Origin: CAWGXZ01 sp963826695 | GTDB taxonomy: Bacteria; Pseudomonadota; Gammaproteobacteria; Burkholderiales; Burkholderiaceae_C | Direction of reading: 5' to 3' | NCBI GenBank assembly: GCA_963826695.1 | Contig: CAWGXZ010000003.1 | Span: 248,001 to 312,000 of the forward strand | DNA length: 64,000 bases | In this document: in pieces, positions 1 to 13,156 of the stretch | Layout of the letters: each line of letters begins with the position of its first letter | How positions within the stretch are numbered: the stretch's first letter is position 1 | Translations under genes and position numbers: made by a program | Notes under the pieces: model-generated | The model's input: the letters and a program-made list of their open reading frames with translations, nothing else | What the model was told of the DNA's origin: nothing | Databases searched by the model: none

Positions 1-642
1 GTGCGCGTCGAGCGAGGCGCGTTCGAGCAACTGGTTGATCGAGCTGCCGGTGTGCAGGCCGACGAAGGCGTGATCGAGCGCATCGGCAAAGCGCAGCGAG
101 CCCGCGCCGGCCAGCGGATGCGACGCCGGCGTGACCAGCACGAGTTCATCGCGGTGGTACGGGAAGACCTCCAGCCCGGGGCTCGCCTCGGCCACCACGC
201 CGACGCCGAGGTCGGCCGCGTTGTCGGCCACGGCGCGCACCACCGCCGAGCTGATCTTCTCCTCGAGGTGCAGCTGCACGTCGGGATAGCGCACGACGAA
301 GTCGGCGATCTCGCGCGGCAGGAACTGGGCGATCGACGAGATGTTGGCGACGATGCGCACCTGGCCGCGGGTGCCGCCGGCCCACTCGCGCATCTCGCCG
401 GCGATCTCGTCGATCTCGTGCAGCAGCCGGCGCGCACGGGCCAGCAGCGCCAGCCCGGCGGCGGTGGCGCCGACGCCGCGGTTGGTGCGCAGCAGCAGCG
501 GCGTGCGCAGGCCGGCCTCGAGCTCGCTCATGCGCCGGCTGACTGCCGCCGCCGCAATGTGGCTGCGCTCGGCGGCGGCAGCGATCGAGCCTTCCTCGAT
601 CACCGCGACGAACAACCTGAGCGACGTGGGATCGAGGCGCAT
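1..642 (-). CDS. LysR-family transcriptional regulator (C-terminus beyond window)
   Basis: The minus strand reads open from an ATG at 642 to the window edge, giving 214 codons without a stop. Residues 1-60 form a winged helix-turn-helix that starts MRLDPTSLRLFVAVIEEGS, followed by a recognition-helix stretch ending AAVSRRMSELE, as in LysR proteins. From about residue 90 the LysR substrate-binding fold begins (GQVRIVANISSIAQFLP), with a typical LVTPASHPLAG segment near residue 175. The C-terminal third lies outside the window. Members of this family bind DNA as tetramers and respond to a small co-inducer. The next gene downstream of its start is divergent (formate/nitrite channel at 1144), so it might control that gene, but the 500-bp gap makes this only a possibility. 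Confidence 0.85.
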   Translation of the reverse strand, partial: MRLDPTSLRLFVAVIEEGSIAAAAERSHIAAAAVSRRMSELEAGLRTPLLLRTNRGVGATAAGLALLARARRLLHEIDEIAGEMREWAGGTRGQVRIVANISSIAQFLPREIADFVVRYPDVQLHLEEKISSAVVRAVADNAADLGVGVVAEASPGLEVFPYHRDELVLVTPASHPLAGAGSLRFADALDHAFVGLHTGSSINQLLERASLDAH

Positions 643-1143
643 GCCGCATTCTGGTGCGTGCGGCGGCAGGGGGCTTTTTGCCGTCGGTGCGCCAGTACCG
701 CAAGCTTGGCGGCCCGTCGACGCTTCGGCATCGAGTCGCTTCCGCACCGAGACGGCCACTCGAAGCTGGCGATGCACGGCCGTGTGCACCAAGCCAGCGC
801 CGAGACGCCCGAAGTGGACTGCTCCACCGGCGCTCTCCGAGTGAATGCGCCGCGGCGCCGGGGCACTGGCAGACCGGCATGGCACTTGCGAGTGATGGGC
901 ATGGGGCGGTCCGGGCAGCGGGCTCGGGGGCCGTGCCGAATGTCCGTGCTGCGGTTCTGCTGCCATGAATCAGCGCCAAGCCGGTCTTCGCATCTCGGCC
1001 CTGCAGGCATCGACCTGTGCACCGCCCCTGACCGGAGCACCCGCAGCTTCCGGTGCGGCGAATGACGTTGCTGATGTCAATCGCTGCAGGCCCGTCGCAC
1101 TCGACCCATCCGCCACCTTCACCGTCAGAAACACCCTACCGCC
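643..1143. other. Non-coding gap between LysR and the FNT channel
   Basis: About 500 bases between the divergently oriented LysR gene and the formate/nitrite channel gene. Several frames stay open, as is usual at this GC content, but none gives a protein I recognise. It presumably holds the two divergent promoters. I found no convincing -35/-10 pair by eye and no strong Shine-Dalgarno sequence just ahead of the ATG at 1144. Confidence 0.4.
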
Positions 1144-1992
1144 ATGGCCTACCTCGCTCCTGTTGAATTTGTCTCGAAGATGGTCGACGCCGGAGAATCC
1201 AAGCTCCTGATGTCCACCCGGGACACGCTGATCCGCTCCTACATGGCCGGGGCGATCCTCGCGTTGGCCGCGGCCTTCGCCGTGACGGTGACGGTCAATA
1301 CCGGCAATCCGCTGATCGGCGCGCTGCTGTTCCCGGTCGGCTTCTGCCTGCTTTATTTGCTGGGCTTCGATCTGCTGACCGGCGTGTTCACCTTGGTGCC
1401 GCTGGCCATGCTGGACAAGCGCCCTGGAGCGACCTGGGGCGGCGTGATGCGCAACTGGACGCTGGTGTTCTTCGGCAATTTCGCAGGGGCGATCACCGTT
1501 GCCGTCTTCATGGCCATCATCTTCACGTTCGGCTTCACGCAGGCGCCCGACGCGGTCGGCATGAAGATCGGCTCGATCGGCGAAGGCCGTACCGTCGGCT
1601 ACGCCTCGCACGGCGCCGCCGGGATGCTGACGCTGTTCATTCGCGGCGTGATGTGCAACTGGATGGTTTCCACCGGCGTCGTCGCGGCCATGATGTCGAC
1701 GACGGTCTCGGGCAAGGTCATCGGGATGTGGATGCCGATCCTGGTGTTCTTCTACATGGGCTTCGAACACTCGATCGTCAACATGTTCCTCTTCCCGGCG
1801 GGCCTGATGCTGGGCGGGCATTTCACGTTCATGGACTACCTGCTGTGGAACGAGATCCCGACGGTGGTGGGCAACCTGGTGGGCGGGCTCACCTTCGTGG
1901 GCGCGACGCTTTACTCCACGCACTACAAGACGGCGCCCCTGCGCGGCGCCGGCTCCGCGCGCCCATCGACGGCCAAGCGCGCAGCAGCCTGA
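1144..1992 (+). CDS. Formate/nitrite transporter (FNT) family channel
   Basis: A 282-residue integral membrane protein with six hydrophobic segments, the normal size for the FocA/NirC family. Family hallmarks are visible: GFDLLTG at 74-80 in the broken second helix, NWMV at 172-175, and GFEHSIVNMF at 206-215. The central pore histidine falls at residue 209, the same number as in FocA. FNT pentamers pass formate, nitrite or hydrosulfide across the inner membrane. A PP2C-kinase gene begins 7 bp after its stop. From memory, this channel plus phosphatase/kinase pairing recurs near nitrate/nitrite assimilation genes in proteobacteria, which favours nitrite as substrate, but no nir or nas gene follows here. 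Confidence 0.9.
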   Translation: MAYLAPVEFVSKMVDAGESKLLMSTRDTLIRSYMAGAILALAAAFAVTVTVNTGNPLIGALLFPVGFCLLYLLGFDLLTGVFTLVPLAMLDKRPGATWGGVMRNWTLVFFGNFAGAITVAVFMAIIFTFGFTQAPDAVGMKIGSIGEGRTVGYASHGAAGMLTLFIRGVMCNWMVSTGVVAAMMSTTVSGKVIGMWMPILVFFYMGFEHSIVNMFLFPAGLMLGGHFTFMDYLLWNEIPTVVGNLVGGLTFVGATLYSTHYKTAPLRGAGSARPSTAKRAAA

Positions 1993-1999
1993 AGCCGGC

Positions 2000-3743
2000 G
2001 TGCTGTCCGTCCGCATCGGCCAGCACTCGCAGGCGGGCGTCGGCAAGGTCTCGAATCAGGACTTCCACGGCGCCGTGCTGCCGCGCGGCTCCCAGCTGAC
2101 GACCAAGGGCATCGCCGTCGCGCTGGCCGACGGCATCGGCAGCAGCCGGGTCAGCCATGTCGCGAGTGCCGCGGCGGTGCGCGGGTTCCTGGAGGACTAC
2201 TACGCCACCTCGGAGGCCTGGCCGGTCCGCCGCGCGGCGCGGTGCGTGCTGCAGGCGACGAATGCATGGCTGCACACGCAGACGCAGTGCGGCGACGGCC
2301 GCTTCGACAAGGACCTGGGCTGCGTCTGCACCTTCAGCGCGCTCGTGCTGAAGGGGCGCGACGCGCACCTGCTGCACGTGGGCGACACGCGCATCTACCG
2401 ACTGCATGCGCATGCACTCGAACAACTGACCCAGGACCACCGCGTCCGCGGCGATGGCAGCGGAACGTTTCTCGGGCGTGCGCTCGGCGTCGACCGCAGC
2501 GTCGACATCGACTACCTCGCATGGCAGCTGGAGGCGGGCGAGGTCTACCTGCTCGCCACGGACGGCGCCTACGAGTACCTGGACGCCGCCGCCCTGCATG
2601 CCGCGCTCGCGGCGAACGCCGATGACTTCGACGGTGCCGCCCGGGCGCTGGTCGCTGCCGCGCAAGCGCGCGGCAGCACCGACGACGCGACCGTTCAACT
2701 GGTGCGAATCGAGGCGCTGCCGGAGCCCGATGCCCACGTGTTGCACCAGCACCGTGAAGGCCTGGCGCTGCCACCGGCCTTGCAGCCGCGCATGGAATTC
2801 GAGGGGTACACGATCGTTCGCGAGCTGCATGCCAGCGCGCGAAGTCGCGTCTACCTTGCGCTCGATGCCCAGACCGGGCAACCGGTGACGATCAAGACAC
2901 CGTCGGTGGACCTTGCCGGACAAGCCGAGTCGCTCGACCGCTTCATGCTGGAGGAGTGGGTCGCCCGCCGCGTCGACAGCCCCCATGTGGTGAAGGCGGC
3001 CGCCCCGATTCGGCCGCGGCAGCATCTGTTCGTGGCGATGGAATACCTGCCGGGACAGACGCTGGCGCAGTGGATGATCGACCACCCGGCCCCGACGCTC
3101 GACGCGGTGCGCGGCATCGTGGAGCAGGCCGCGAAGGGCCTGCAAGCCATGCACCGCAAGGAAATGGTTCATCTCGACGTGCGGCCCGGCCAACCTGATG
3201 ATCGACGCCGCGGGGACGGTGCGCCTGATCGACTTCGGCGCCACCCTCGTTGCCGGGCTTGCCGAAGCGGCGGGGGACGCGCAGCCGGAGGTCCACGCCG
3301 GCGAATTGCAGTACGCAGCGCCCGAGTGTCTGCTGGGCCGAGGCGCCAACGCGCGCTCGGACTTGTTTTCGCTTGCGGTCGTCACCTACCAGATGTTGAC
3401 GGGTCGCCTGCCGTATGGGCTGGCGCTGGCCCGCGCGCGTTCCGAACGCGACCTGCACCGACTGCGCTACGTGCCGCTGCACCACCACCGCCCGGAGCTG
3501 CCGGCCTGGCTGGACGCGGTGCTGCGCAAGGCGCTGCAAGTGAAGCCGCAAAACCGCCAGGAAGCCATGTCGGAGTTCGCGCACGACCTGCGCGCTCCCG
3601 CAGCGGAGTTCCGGCACCCGAGAGGCGTTTCATTGATGGACCGCGACCCGGTGGCTTTCTGGCGCGGGCTGTCGCTGCTGCTCGCCGCGCTGCTGCTGGG
3701 GATGCTCATGCTGGTGGGGCCGATGGTCGCGGCCAGGGGCTGA
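2000..3743 (+). CDS. Bifunctional PP2C phosphatase / Ser-Thr protein kinase (one frame break)
   Basis: Starts at GTG 2000, just after the FNT gene, and would encode about 580 residues. Residues 1-240 form a PP2C phosphatase: SNQDFHG, VALADGIGSS, HVGDTRIYRL, ATDGAYEYLD and DDATVQL supply the metal-binding aspartates. After a short linker comes a protein kinase with the catalytic lysine in VTIKTP, HLDV in place of HRD, and DFG in LIDFGATLV. The last 30 residues form one transmembrane helix (LLLAALLLGMLMLVGPMV). The frame breaks near 3190: one extra base separates MVHLDVRP from NLMIDAAG, exactly at the conserved HxDxxPxNxx motif. This looks more like a sequence error than decay, since both sides are conserved. 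It may act with the upstream channel in nitrogen regulation; its targets are unknown. Confidence 0.82.
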
Positions 3744-3747
3744 GCGT

Positions 3748-3774
3748 TTCACTGTCGGGAAGCGCCGCAGTGAA
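3748..3774. terminator. Candidate hairpin after the kinase gene
   Basis: A perfect 7-bp inverted repeat, TTCACTG at 3748-3754 and CAGTGAA at 3768-3774, with a 13-base loop. It starts 5 bases after the kinase stop and lies in the convergent gap before the isochorismatase gene. No T-run follows, so it is only a weak terminator candidate. The rest of the gap to 3989 holds no gene I can recognise. Confidence 0.3.
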
Positions 3775-3989
3775 CGAGACGGCTTGCGGTGGCGCAACCT
3801 GGCAGCGACTGCCAACACTGGTAGTGCGTTTGCAGGACGTTGGCTGCAGACTCACAGCTGTCCGTCGGATTTTCTGAAGCTGCCCGATACTCAGCCTTGG
3901 CTTTTCGCATTTCGCATTTCGCTTCTACGAAGCAGCCGTTCGTGACCTCCGGCAGCCAAGCGCCCCCGTGCCGCCCAGACCCGTGCGCG

Positions 3990-4509
3990 TCAGGCGAGCG
4001 CCTGATCCACGCTGGCGAGGGTCACTCTCGGTGAGAGTCCGTCCACAGCAATGAGGTGCAGCATCTCCGTCGTGGTGGTGCTGGCGTCGGTCAACACCGT
4101 CACCTTCCGGTAGTCGTCGGCACGACGCAGATAGCGCTGTGTGGGTGACGCAGTTCTGCGTCATCCTCCCGCAAATGACCAGCTCGTCGACGCCAAGTCC
4201 TTGAAGCGTCTCGTGCAGTTTGCGTTCCCTCGAACGCATCCGCATGCTGCTTGGTCACGATGGGCGATTTGCTCACGGCGCTGCGCACGCGCTCGTGAAG
4301 CTTCACGCCTTCAGTGTCGGGGTTGAAGAACGGCGCCGGCTGGTTGGGGACGTGCTGCACGAAGACCACCGGCATGTCCTTGGCGCGAGCCAACCGAGGA
4401 TTGCTTTTTCGGTGGCGGCGAGCGTCGGCTCGGCATTCCACAGCGGGAAGGCGCCGCCCTCGAAGTAGTCGTTCTGGACGTCGATGACGACGAGTGCTGG
4501 CTTGCTCAT
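3990..4509 (-). pseudogene. Isochorismatase-family cysteine hydrolase (frame broken)
   Basis: Reads from ATG 4509 on the minus strand (MSKPALVVIDVQNDYF) to a TGA at 3992-3990 after joining frames at about 4390, 4235 and 4130. The assembled product is about 172 residues, typical of the family. The catalytic triad can be seen: the aspartate in VVIDVQNDYF, the lysine in IVTKQHADAF and the nucleophilic cysteine in TQNCVTHTAL. The C-terminus VTLTASVDQALA-like tail (SPRVTLASVDQALA) is in the third frame. Such enzymes hydrolyse isochorismate, nicotinamide or related small amides; the substrate is not readable here. A GlxA-like regulator starts divergently about 120 bp upstream, a common arrangement for this family. 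Breaks could be sequence errors or true inactivation. Confidence 0.72.
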
Positions 4510-4626
4510 GGCGATGCTCCTGCGTGTGAAGGAGGACGATTGTTCCCTCGGAGGATCTGCCCCTGGCGACTGGCCTGAATGACCGATGTCGATAAGATCG
4601 GGCCAACTACTTTCCAACGAAAACCA

Positions 4627-5638
4627 GTGCACGGCAAGCTCGTCCAGGGACCTGCGTCGTCGTCGTCGCCTTCGACGGGATCAGCCCCTTCCACCTGTCC
4701 GTTCCGTGCATCGTGTTCGGGGACGCGCTGGGAAGTGATTCGCCTTTCGAGGTGGTTGTTTGCGCAGCCGAGCCACCGCCCCTGAAGACCACGGCAGGCT
4801 TCAGCTTGTCGGACCTGGCCTCGTTGGACGCATTGAAGAAGGCCGACGCGATCGTGGTCCCCAGCTGGCGCGACGTGAACGAACGGCCACCGCAGCGCCT
4901 GCTCAAGGCACTGCGCGAGGCGCACGCGCGTGGCGTACAGATCGTGGGCCTGTGCTTCGGCGCACACGTGCTTGCGGAGGCCGGTCTCCTGGATGGTCGG
5001 CGGGCGACGACACACTGGGAGTACGCGAAGGCGATGGCCGACCGGTTTCCAGCCGTGGATATCGACCCGAACGTCTTGTATGTGGAAGACGGACAACATA
5101 TTGACGTCCGCCGGAACGGCGGCAGGCATCGACGCCTGCCTGCACCTCGATGCGCCGGCGCCTCGGCACCGAAGTGGCCAATCGAATCGCCAGACGGCTC
5201 GTCGTGCCCCCGCACCGCGAAGGTGGGCAGGCTCAGTTCATCGAGCAGCCGCTTCCAAGCACCGCGGGCGGGACCCGCCTTTCACAATTGATCGACTCGG
5301 TCCGTGCGCGTCTTGACCAGCCGCACAGCCTGGACAGCCTGGCGTCTGAAGCGAGCATGAGCCGCCGCAGCTTCACACGTCAGTTCAAGGCGTTGACGGG
5401 GGCGACCGTGCAGTCCTGGCTCCTGTCGGAGCGCCTGGCGATCTCCCAGAGGCTGCTGGAGCAGACCGATCAGTCCGTGGAGCGGATCGCGGAGATGGCA
5501 GGCTTCGGCTCCGTCATCTCGATGCGTCATCACTTTCGTCGGACGGTGGGAGTCAACCCGACCACCTGGCGACGAAGCTTCGCTGGCGGGGCGGGTAGCG
5601 CACTTGTCGAGCCTGACCCCGGGGCGGCGACGAGGTAG
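4627..5638 (+). pseudogene. GlxA-family AraC-type regulator with DJ-1/PfpI domain (frame broken)
   Basis: The likely start is GTG 4627, with a frame break within 30 bases. From VVVVAFDGISPFHLSVP (about 4656) the first half is a DJ-1/PfpI amidase-like domain, with the nucleophile-elbow segment IVGLCFGAHVLAEAGLLDGR. Two further +1 breaks lie near 5100 and 5147. The last 115 residues, from about 5290, carry two AraC helix-turn-helix motifs (LDSLASEASMSRRSFTRQFK and IAEMAGFGSVISMRHHFRR) and end with the family signature VGVNPTTWRR. The total of about 335 residues matches GlxA regulators. These activate neighbouring catabolic genes; the divergent isochorismatase-like hydrolase is the obvious candidate target. 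Both genes of the pair are frame-broken, which suggests either a poor-quality stretch or joint loss. Confidence 0.75.
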
Positions 5639-5732
5639 CGGTCTGTCTGCTGGAATCGACAAGGGGCATCGAGCCACACCGGTCGCGGTGGTCACCTCTG
5701 CACGCTGATCTATTTTCAACAGAGCGAAGTTT

Positions 5733-8765
<3,033 letters not shown>

Positions 8766-8769
<4 letters not shown>

Positions 8770-9616
8770 GGCTTGTTCAGCAACTGGCGCAACTGCACCG
8801 TGTAGCGATCGATGCCTTCCGAATCGGCGAGCGACGCGGCGACGATCGTCGAGCGCGCCAGCGAGCCTCGACCGGCGGTGCCGTCGAAGCGCGTGAGCGC
8901 GTCGGCAACGCGCGCGATGGCGCCAGCGCTCAGGCGCGCTCGAGACCGCATAGCCCGGCGGCGGCCCGCTGGCCATCTCGGCCATGGTACGCACCCGGTC
9001 GCGCAGTTCGTTCGGGAAATCCGCTGTCTGGCTTTCCGTCAACGCCAGTGCGGCGACCGACGGGTCTTCGAGCGCGCGGATGCTGCTCGACGCCGTGACC
9101 AGGAACTCGACAACGATGTTCTTGCCCGGGACCAGGCCGTTGGCGGCCAGCCACTCGAGCGTGACCATCGACGTGATCGCCAGGCGGTCGAGCGACACCA
9201 GCTTCTGGCCCTCGAGGTCACGCGCTGAATTCAGCGGGCTGTCGCGACGCGTCGCAATGACCAGCTTGGCGGGTACGTTGACCCGGGCCACGATGCGGCA
9301 GTTCCAGTCCAGCTCGGCCAGACGCAGAAAGTGGACCGGCGCAAATACGATGTCGTAGTCACCGCGCCGGATGTTCTCGCCAAGTGCACGCAAACTGGCC
9401 GCAGTGAACAGGTCGATCTTGACCTGAAGCGTGCGCTCGAGATGGTCGCGCAGGGGCTCGAACACCGCGACCATGCTGCGCGTCGACAGGTAGGGCACGA
9501 GTCCGAGGCGCAGCGTGGCAGGCAGTGCATCCTGCGCCAGCGCCGAACCGAGCGAGCCGACTCCCAGCAGGGCTGCCAGATAGCGCCGACGATCAGGTTG
9601 AAGTGCTGCAGGACAT
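8766..9616 (-). pseudogene. PhnD-like periplasmic phosphate/phosphonate-type binding protein (frame broken)
   Basis: ATG 9616 is preceded by GGGAG, a good ribosome-binding site, 22 bp after the upstream kinase stop. A +1 break falls within the first dozen codons. Beyond it comes a signal peptide (RRRYLAALLGVGSLGSALAQ, cut after ALA), then a PhnD/PBP2-like fold: LRLGLVPYLSTRSMVAVFEP, YDIVFAPVHFLRLAEL, and VSLDRLAITSMVTLEWLAAN. A second +1 break near 8945 precedes the C-terminal stretch ending VQLRQLLNKP. The protein would be about 280 residues and periplasmic. It lies between two hybrid histidine kinases, so it more likely supplies a ligand signal to the membrane kinase than feeds an ABC transporter, of which there is none nearby. 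The ligand is unknown. Confidence 0.72.
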
Positions 9617-9638
9617 GGAATCTCCCGGGGTGGCGGGT

Positions 9639-12051
9639 TCAGGCCGGTTCGTTACCGTCGACTGCAAGCAGGTGGTCGATTTGCGCCAACAGCTGCGGGA
9701 CCCGGAACGGCTTGGTGATGTAGGCATCGAAACCCGCGGCATGGCCGCGCGCAATGTCGTCCGGCATCGCATTGGCCGTCACGGCGATGATCGGCGTGCG
9801 CCGGAATTCTTCGCTGGCACGCAGCACCCGGCACAGTTCCGCGCCGTCCATGTCGGGCAAGCGGCCGTCGATGATGATCAGCGCCGGCAGCCGGGCACGT
9901 GCCTGCGCCAGGCCAGCCGCCGCATCGGGCGCGACCTCGAGCACCCAGTCGGCACGTTGGCCGAGCGCCTCGGCCATGACGCGCGCATTGGTGGGGTCGT
10001 CCTCGACATAGAGGATGAACTTGCGCGCTTTGCCAGCTGGCGCGACCGACAGCCGAACGCGGCGGTCGGCAACGTGCTGCAAGCCAGCGCGCCGCCTGCG
10101 CCCGGAAGGTGCAGCGTGATCGTCGTTCCTTCGTCGCGTGCCGACTCGACCGCGATGCGCCCGCCCATCAACTCGACCAGCCGGCGCGTGATGACCAGGC
10201 CGATGCCGGTGCCCTCCACGTCGCTGCGTTCGGCGCCCAGACGATCGAAGGGAATGAAGAGGCGCGACATCTGCTCGGCCGACAGCCCGATACCGGTGTC
10301 GCGCACGGTGATGACCACCCCGGCCGGCACGTGCGCTCGCGCCAGGACCGTCACGCTGCCGCCACGGCGGTTGTACTTGATCGCATTCGAGAGCAGGTTG
10401 TTCAGCACCTGCCGCATGCGCGTGCCGTCACCCAATACCTCCAGGCCCGGTGCTCACGTCGTGGACGAGCGTCACGCCCAGGTCTCTGCGCCTGCACCTG
10501 CTGGATCCGGACAGACTCCTCGACCATGCCAGACAGGTCCAGCGGCTCGCTGTTGACCCGCATCGACCCCGTTTCGATGCGCGACAGGTCGAGCACCTCG
10601 TCGATCAGCTCGAGCAGGTGCCAGCCGCTGCGCGCAATGTAGCCCGCGGCTTCGATGGTTTGGCTCGACACGTCCGCGTAGCTGGGAATCATCTGGGAAA
10701 AACCCAGGATCGCATGGAGCGGTGTGCGCAACTCGTGGCTCATTCGTGACATGAAGTCAGACTTGGCGTTGTTGGCGTTTTCCGCCTGCGCCTTGGCGGC
10801 CGCCAGTTCGGCCGTCCGCAGCTGTACCCTGCGCTCCAGTTCCTCGTTCGAGTCGCGCAGCCGCTGCTGGGAGGAAAGGTGCTCGGTGATGTCGCCGGAA
10901 CGAAGTCACGGAGAGGCTCCCGCCGCCGCTCGTCATCAGGGGCACCACGTCAAAAGTCAACCAGGCGGCGTTCGCCCTCCGGCAGCACGCAGTTCGAGCC
11001 GACGTGCAAGGCGTCCTCTGACTGAAAATCGCCGTCAGGCGAAGCGGTAGCATCCTGCACGATGTCTGCGAACCGTGCTGCATCGCACAGGCGCTAGCCC
11101 GTGGGCAAGGCTGTTCGATTCTGCGCAACTGGGCTTAGCATCACGCCCCGCAGGCGGCAAGCGGCGGGATTGAACGCGAGGAGTTGCCCGTCGGCATGTT
11201 GCAGCAAACCACCTTCGCGCATCGATTCGATCAGGCAGCAGGTGGATGCGTCGCGCTCCAGCCGATGGCCTAGTAGTCCAGCGCGGTCTGCGTCGACAAG
11301 TCGTGAAGGCGGCGTCGACCTGGCTGCTCATCGTCCTTGCCGCGGACCGTGAACCTTGCGCATTGGCTTCACCGGCGCCGACCCGGCGCGCGCCCGCTGC
11401 CAGCTCGGCGAGCTCGGCGGTCACGATCCCGGTCAGCAGCAGCAACAACAGCGCCGACACGGCCAGCCCTGATGCCCGAGATGCCGAGCGCCCACCGCCA
11501 CAGCGCGGTCAGAGCCTTGCTCGGCGGCCGATGCTCGAGATGCCGAACTCGAGCTGCCCGTAGGACACGGCCGGCGAGCGTGATCGGGCCGCCAAAATGG
11601 TACGCACCGACCTGAAGCCTGCGACGCCGGCGCGGGTGCTGCCGAGCCGACGGTCATCGCGACCCGAACCACCGGGACGGTCGGCGCTGTGCCTGTGCTG
11701 GCCAAGCACGCGCCCTGACGTCGACTCGAGGATGCGTGATGTAGGCCAGGTCGGCGCGACGGCCTGGGCTTCGTCGAGCAGCTCCTGCAGTGCGCCCAGG
11801 TTCAGTTCCACCAGCAGGGGGCCGCCGAGGCGACGAGCAGACTGGTTGAGCGCGCGCGCATCGACCACGACGTCGGTGGCGATCCAGTCGCGAATGACCC
11901 GATAGGCGCTGAAAGTGAACAGGGCACCCAGCAAGATGTCGATGGCCAGGGCCCCGACCAGCAGGCGCATGCGCAGGGAGCGGTGGAACACGGAGGCAAA
12001 CATCTTCCATTCGGCCCTCTGACGCCGCCGACTGCGCTGAGAAAGCGCCAT
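9639..12051 (-). pseudogene. Membrane-bound hybrid sensor histidine kinase (many frame breaks)
   Basis: The best start is ATG 12051 (alternative 12003). The N-terminus has a transmembrane helix (LLVGALAIDILLGALFTFSAY), a periplasmic sensor region with at least six frame breaks between about 11770 and 11440, and a second helix (AVSALLLLLLTGIVTAELAE). After a PAS-like linker come HisKA (phospho-His in MSRMSHELRTPLHAILGFSQ), HATPase (LNNLLSNAIKYNRRGG; TVRDTGIGLSAEQ; EGTGIGLVI) and a C-terminal receiver (FILYVEDDPTNARV; IIIDGRLPDMDGAEL). Expected size is roughly 800 residues. Conserved catalytic motifs survive in separate frames. It heads a three-gene operon with a periplasmic binding protein and an Hpt-containing kinase, so it is the probable membrane sensor of that system. 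Confidence 0.72.
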
Positions 12052-12181
12052 CGCCGATACGGTCCCGACCAGGTGATGACAGAATTCTATGTTCGCCCCG
12101 GTGCCGGGTGTGGTATGACCAAGCGACGACCGGTGCGCTTCGCGTTGCGCGGTGGCCAAGTGCCGCCCCGCCAGTCGCTCC

Positions 12182-13124
12182 TCAGCGCGTCGCCGTCGAC
12201 GCGGGCGCCGCAGGCGCCAGCCGCCGCGCCTCGAATTCCAGCGGCGGCGTGCTCCGGAACGCGCCGCTGGTCTGCATGCGCAATGCCAGCCGCTCGTCGG
12301 GCGGCTGGCCGCGCAGTTCGGCGCTGTAGCGGTGCGTGAGCTCGCGCGTCTCGTTGCCCATCGACTGCTGGGTCCGCGTCTCGAAGTGCAGGTTCGTGCC
12401 GTCGAACGTCAGCTTCTCGATGGCGCGCGGGTAGCCCAGGAAGGTGGCGGTGCCGGTCAGTTGACCGGCGTGGCGCTGGAACGCGAAGCGCTCGGCGTGC
12501 TTCGTCGCCCCAGCCGTATGTCACCTCGGCCTGCCAGCTGCCGACAAGCCGCGCGGACGGGTCGGCAGGCACCCCGGGCCTGATCCAGCAAAGCGCGGCG
12601 ACGGCGCTGGCGGCAACGGCCGCGCCGCCCAGCGCCCACGGCCAGACGCGGCGCTGCCGGTGCAGGCCGGCGGCATCGGCCAGGCGGGCGATGTCGGCGT
12701 CCCAGTGCGCGTCGCTGAGGCTCAGCGCGTGGCGTCGCGCCAGCGGTTTCAAGGGCTCGGGCAGGTCGGCCTCGGCCGGCATCTCGGCGCCGGGCAACAG
12801 CACCGGCACCACGCGCGCACCGCTGTCCAGCGCCAGTGCAACCTCCAGGCGCACGAAGTCGGCGGCATCGTCGATGCGCCGCAGCCCCGGCGCCCCGCCG
12901 CCGGCCCAGAGCGGGCCGATCAGCACCAGCACCGTCTGCGCACCGGACAGTCGGGCGCGAATCGCGGCGACGAAATCCTCGCCGGGCGGAATGTCGCGAA
13001 CATCGCGGAAGACGCCGGCGTGGCCGACGCGCTTCTCCAGCGCTTCCTCCAGCCGGCCGGCGTAGCCCGCGGCGTCGTCGCGCCGGTACGAGATGAATAC
13101 GCGGTTGGCGCTGCTGCCGTTCAT
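12182..13124 (-). CDS. TIR-domain protein with one transmembrane helix (one frame break)
   Basis: Starts at ATG 13124 (MNGSSANRVFISYRRDD). Residues 1-145 are a TIR domain: FISYRRDDAAGYAGRLEEAL, the VFRDVRDIPPGEDF loop, and FVRLEVALAL containing the glutamate expected at the NADase active site. A transmembrane helix follows (WALGGAAVAASAVAALCW, about residues 165-185). After it comes a roughly 110-residue domain (VGSWQAEVTYGWGD ... LEFEARRLAP) that I do not recognise by name. A single extra base near 12500 moves the tail to another frame, where it continues cleanly to a TGA at 12184-12182. The TIR domain would face the cytoplasm and the tail the periplasm. Bacterial TIR proteins can be NADases in defence or simple interaction modules; neither can be chosen here. 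Confidence 0.75.
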
Positions 13125-13156
13125 GCGTCGGGTGTCAGCGGCCTGCTGACCGCGCA

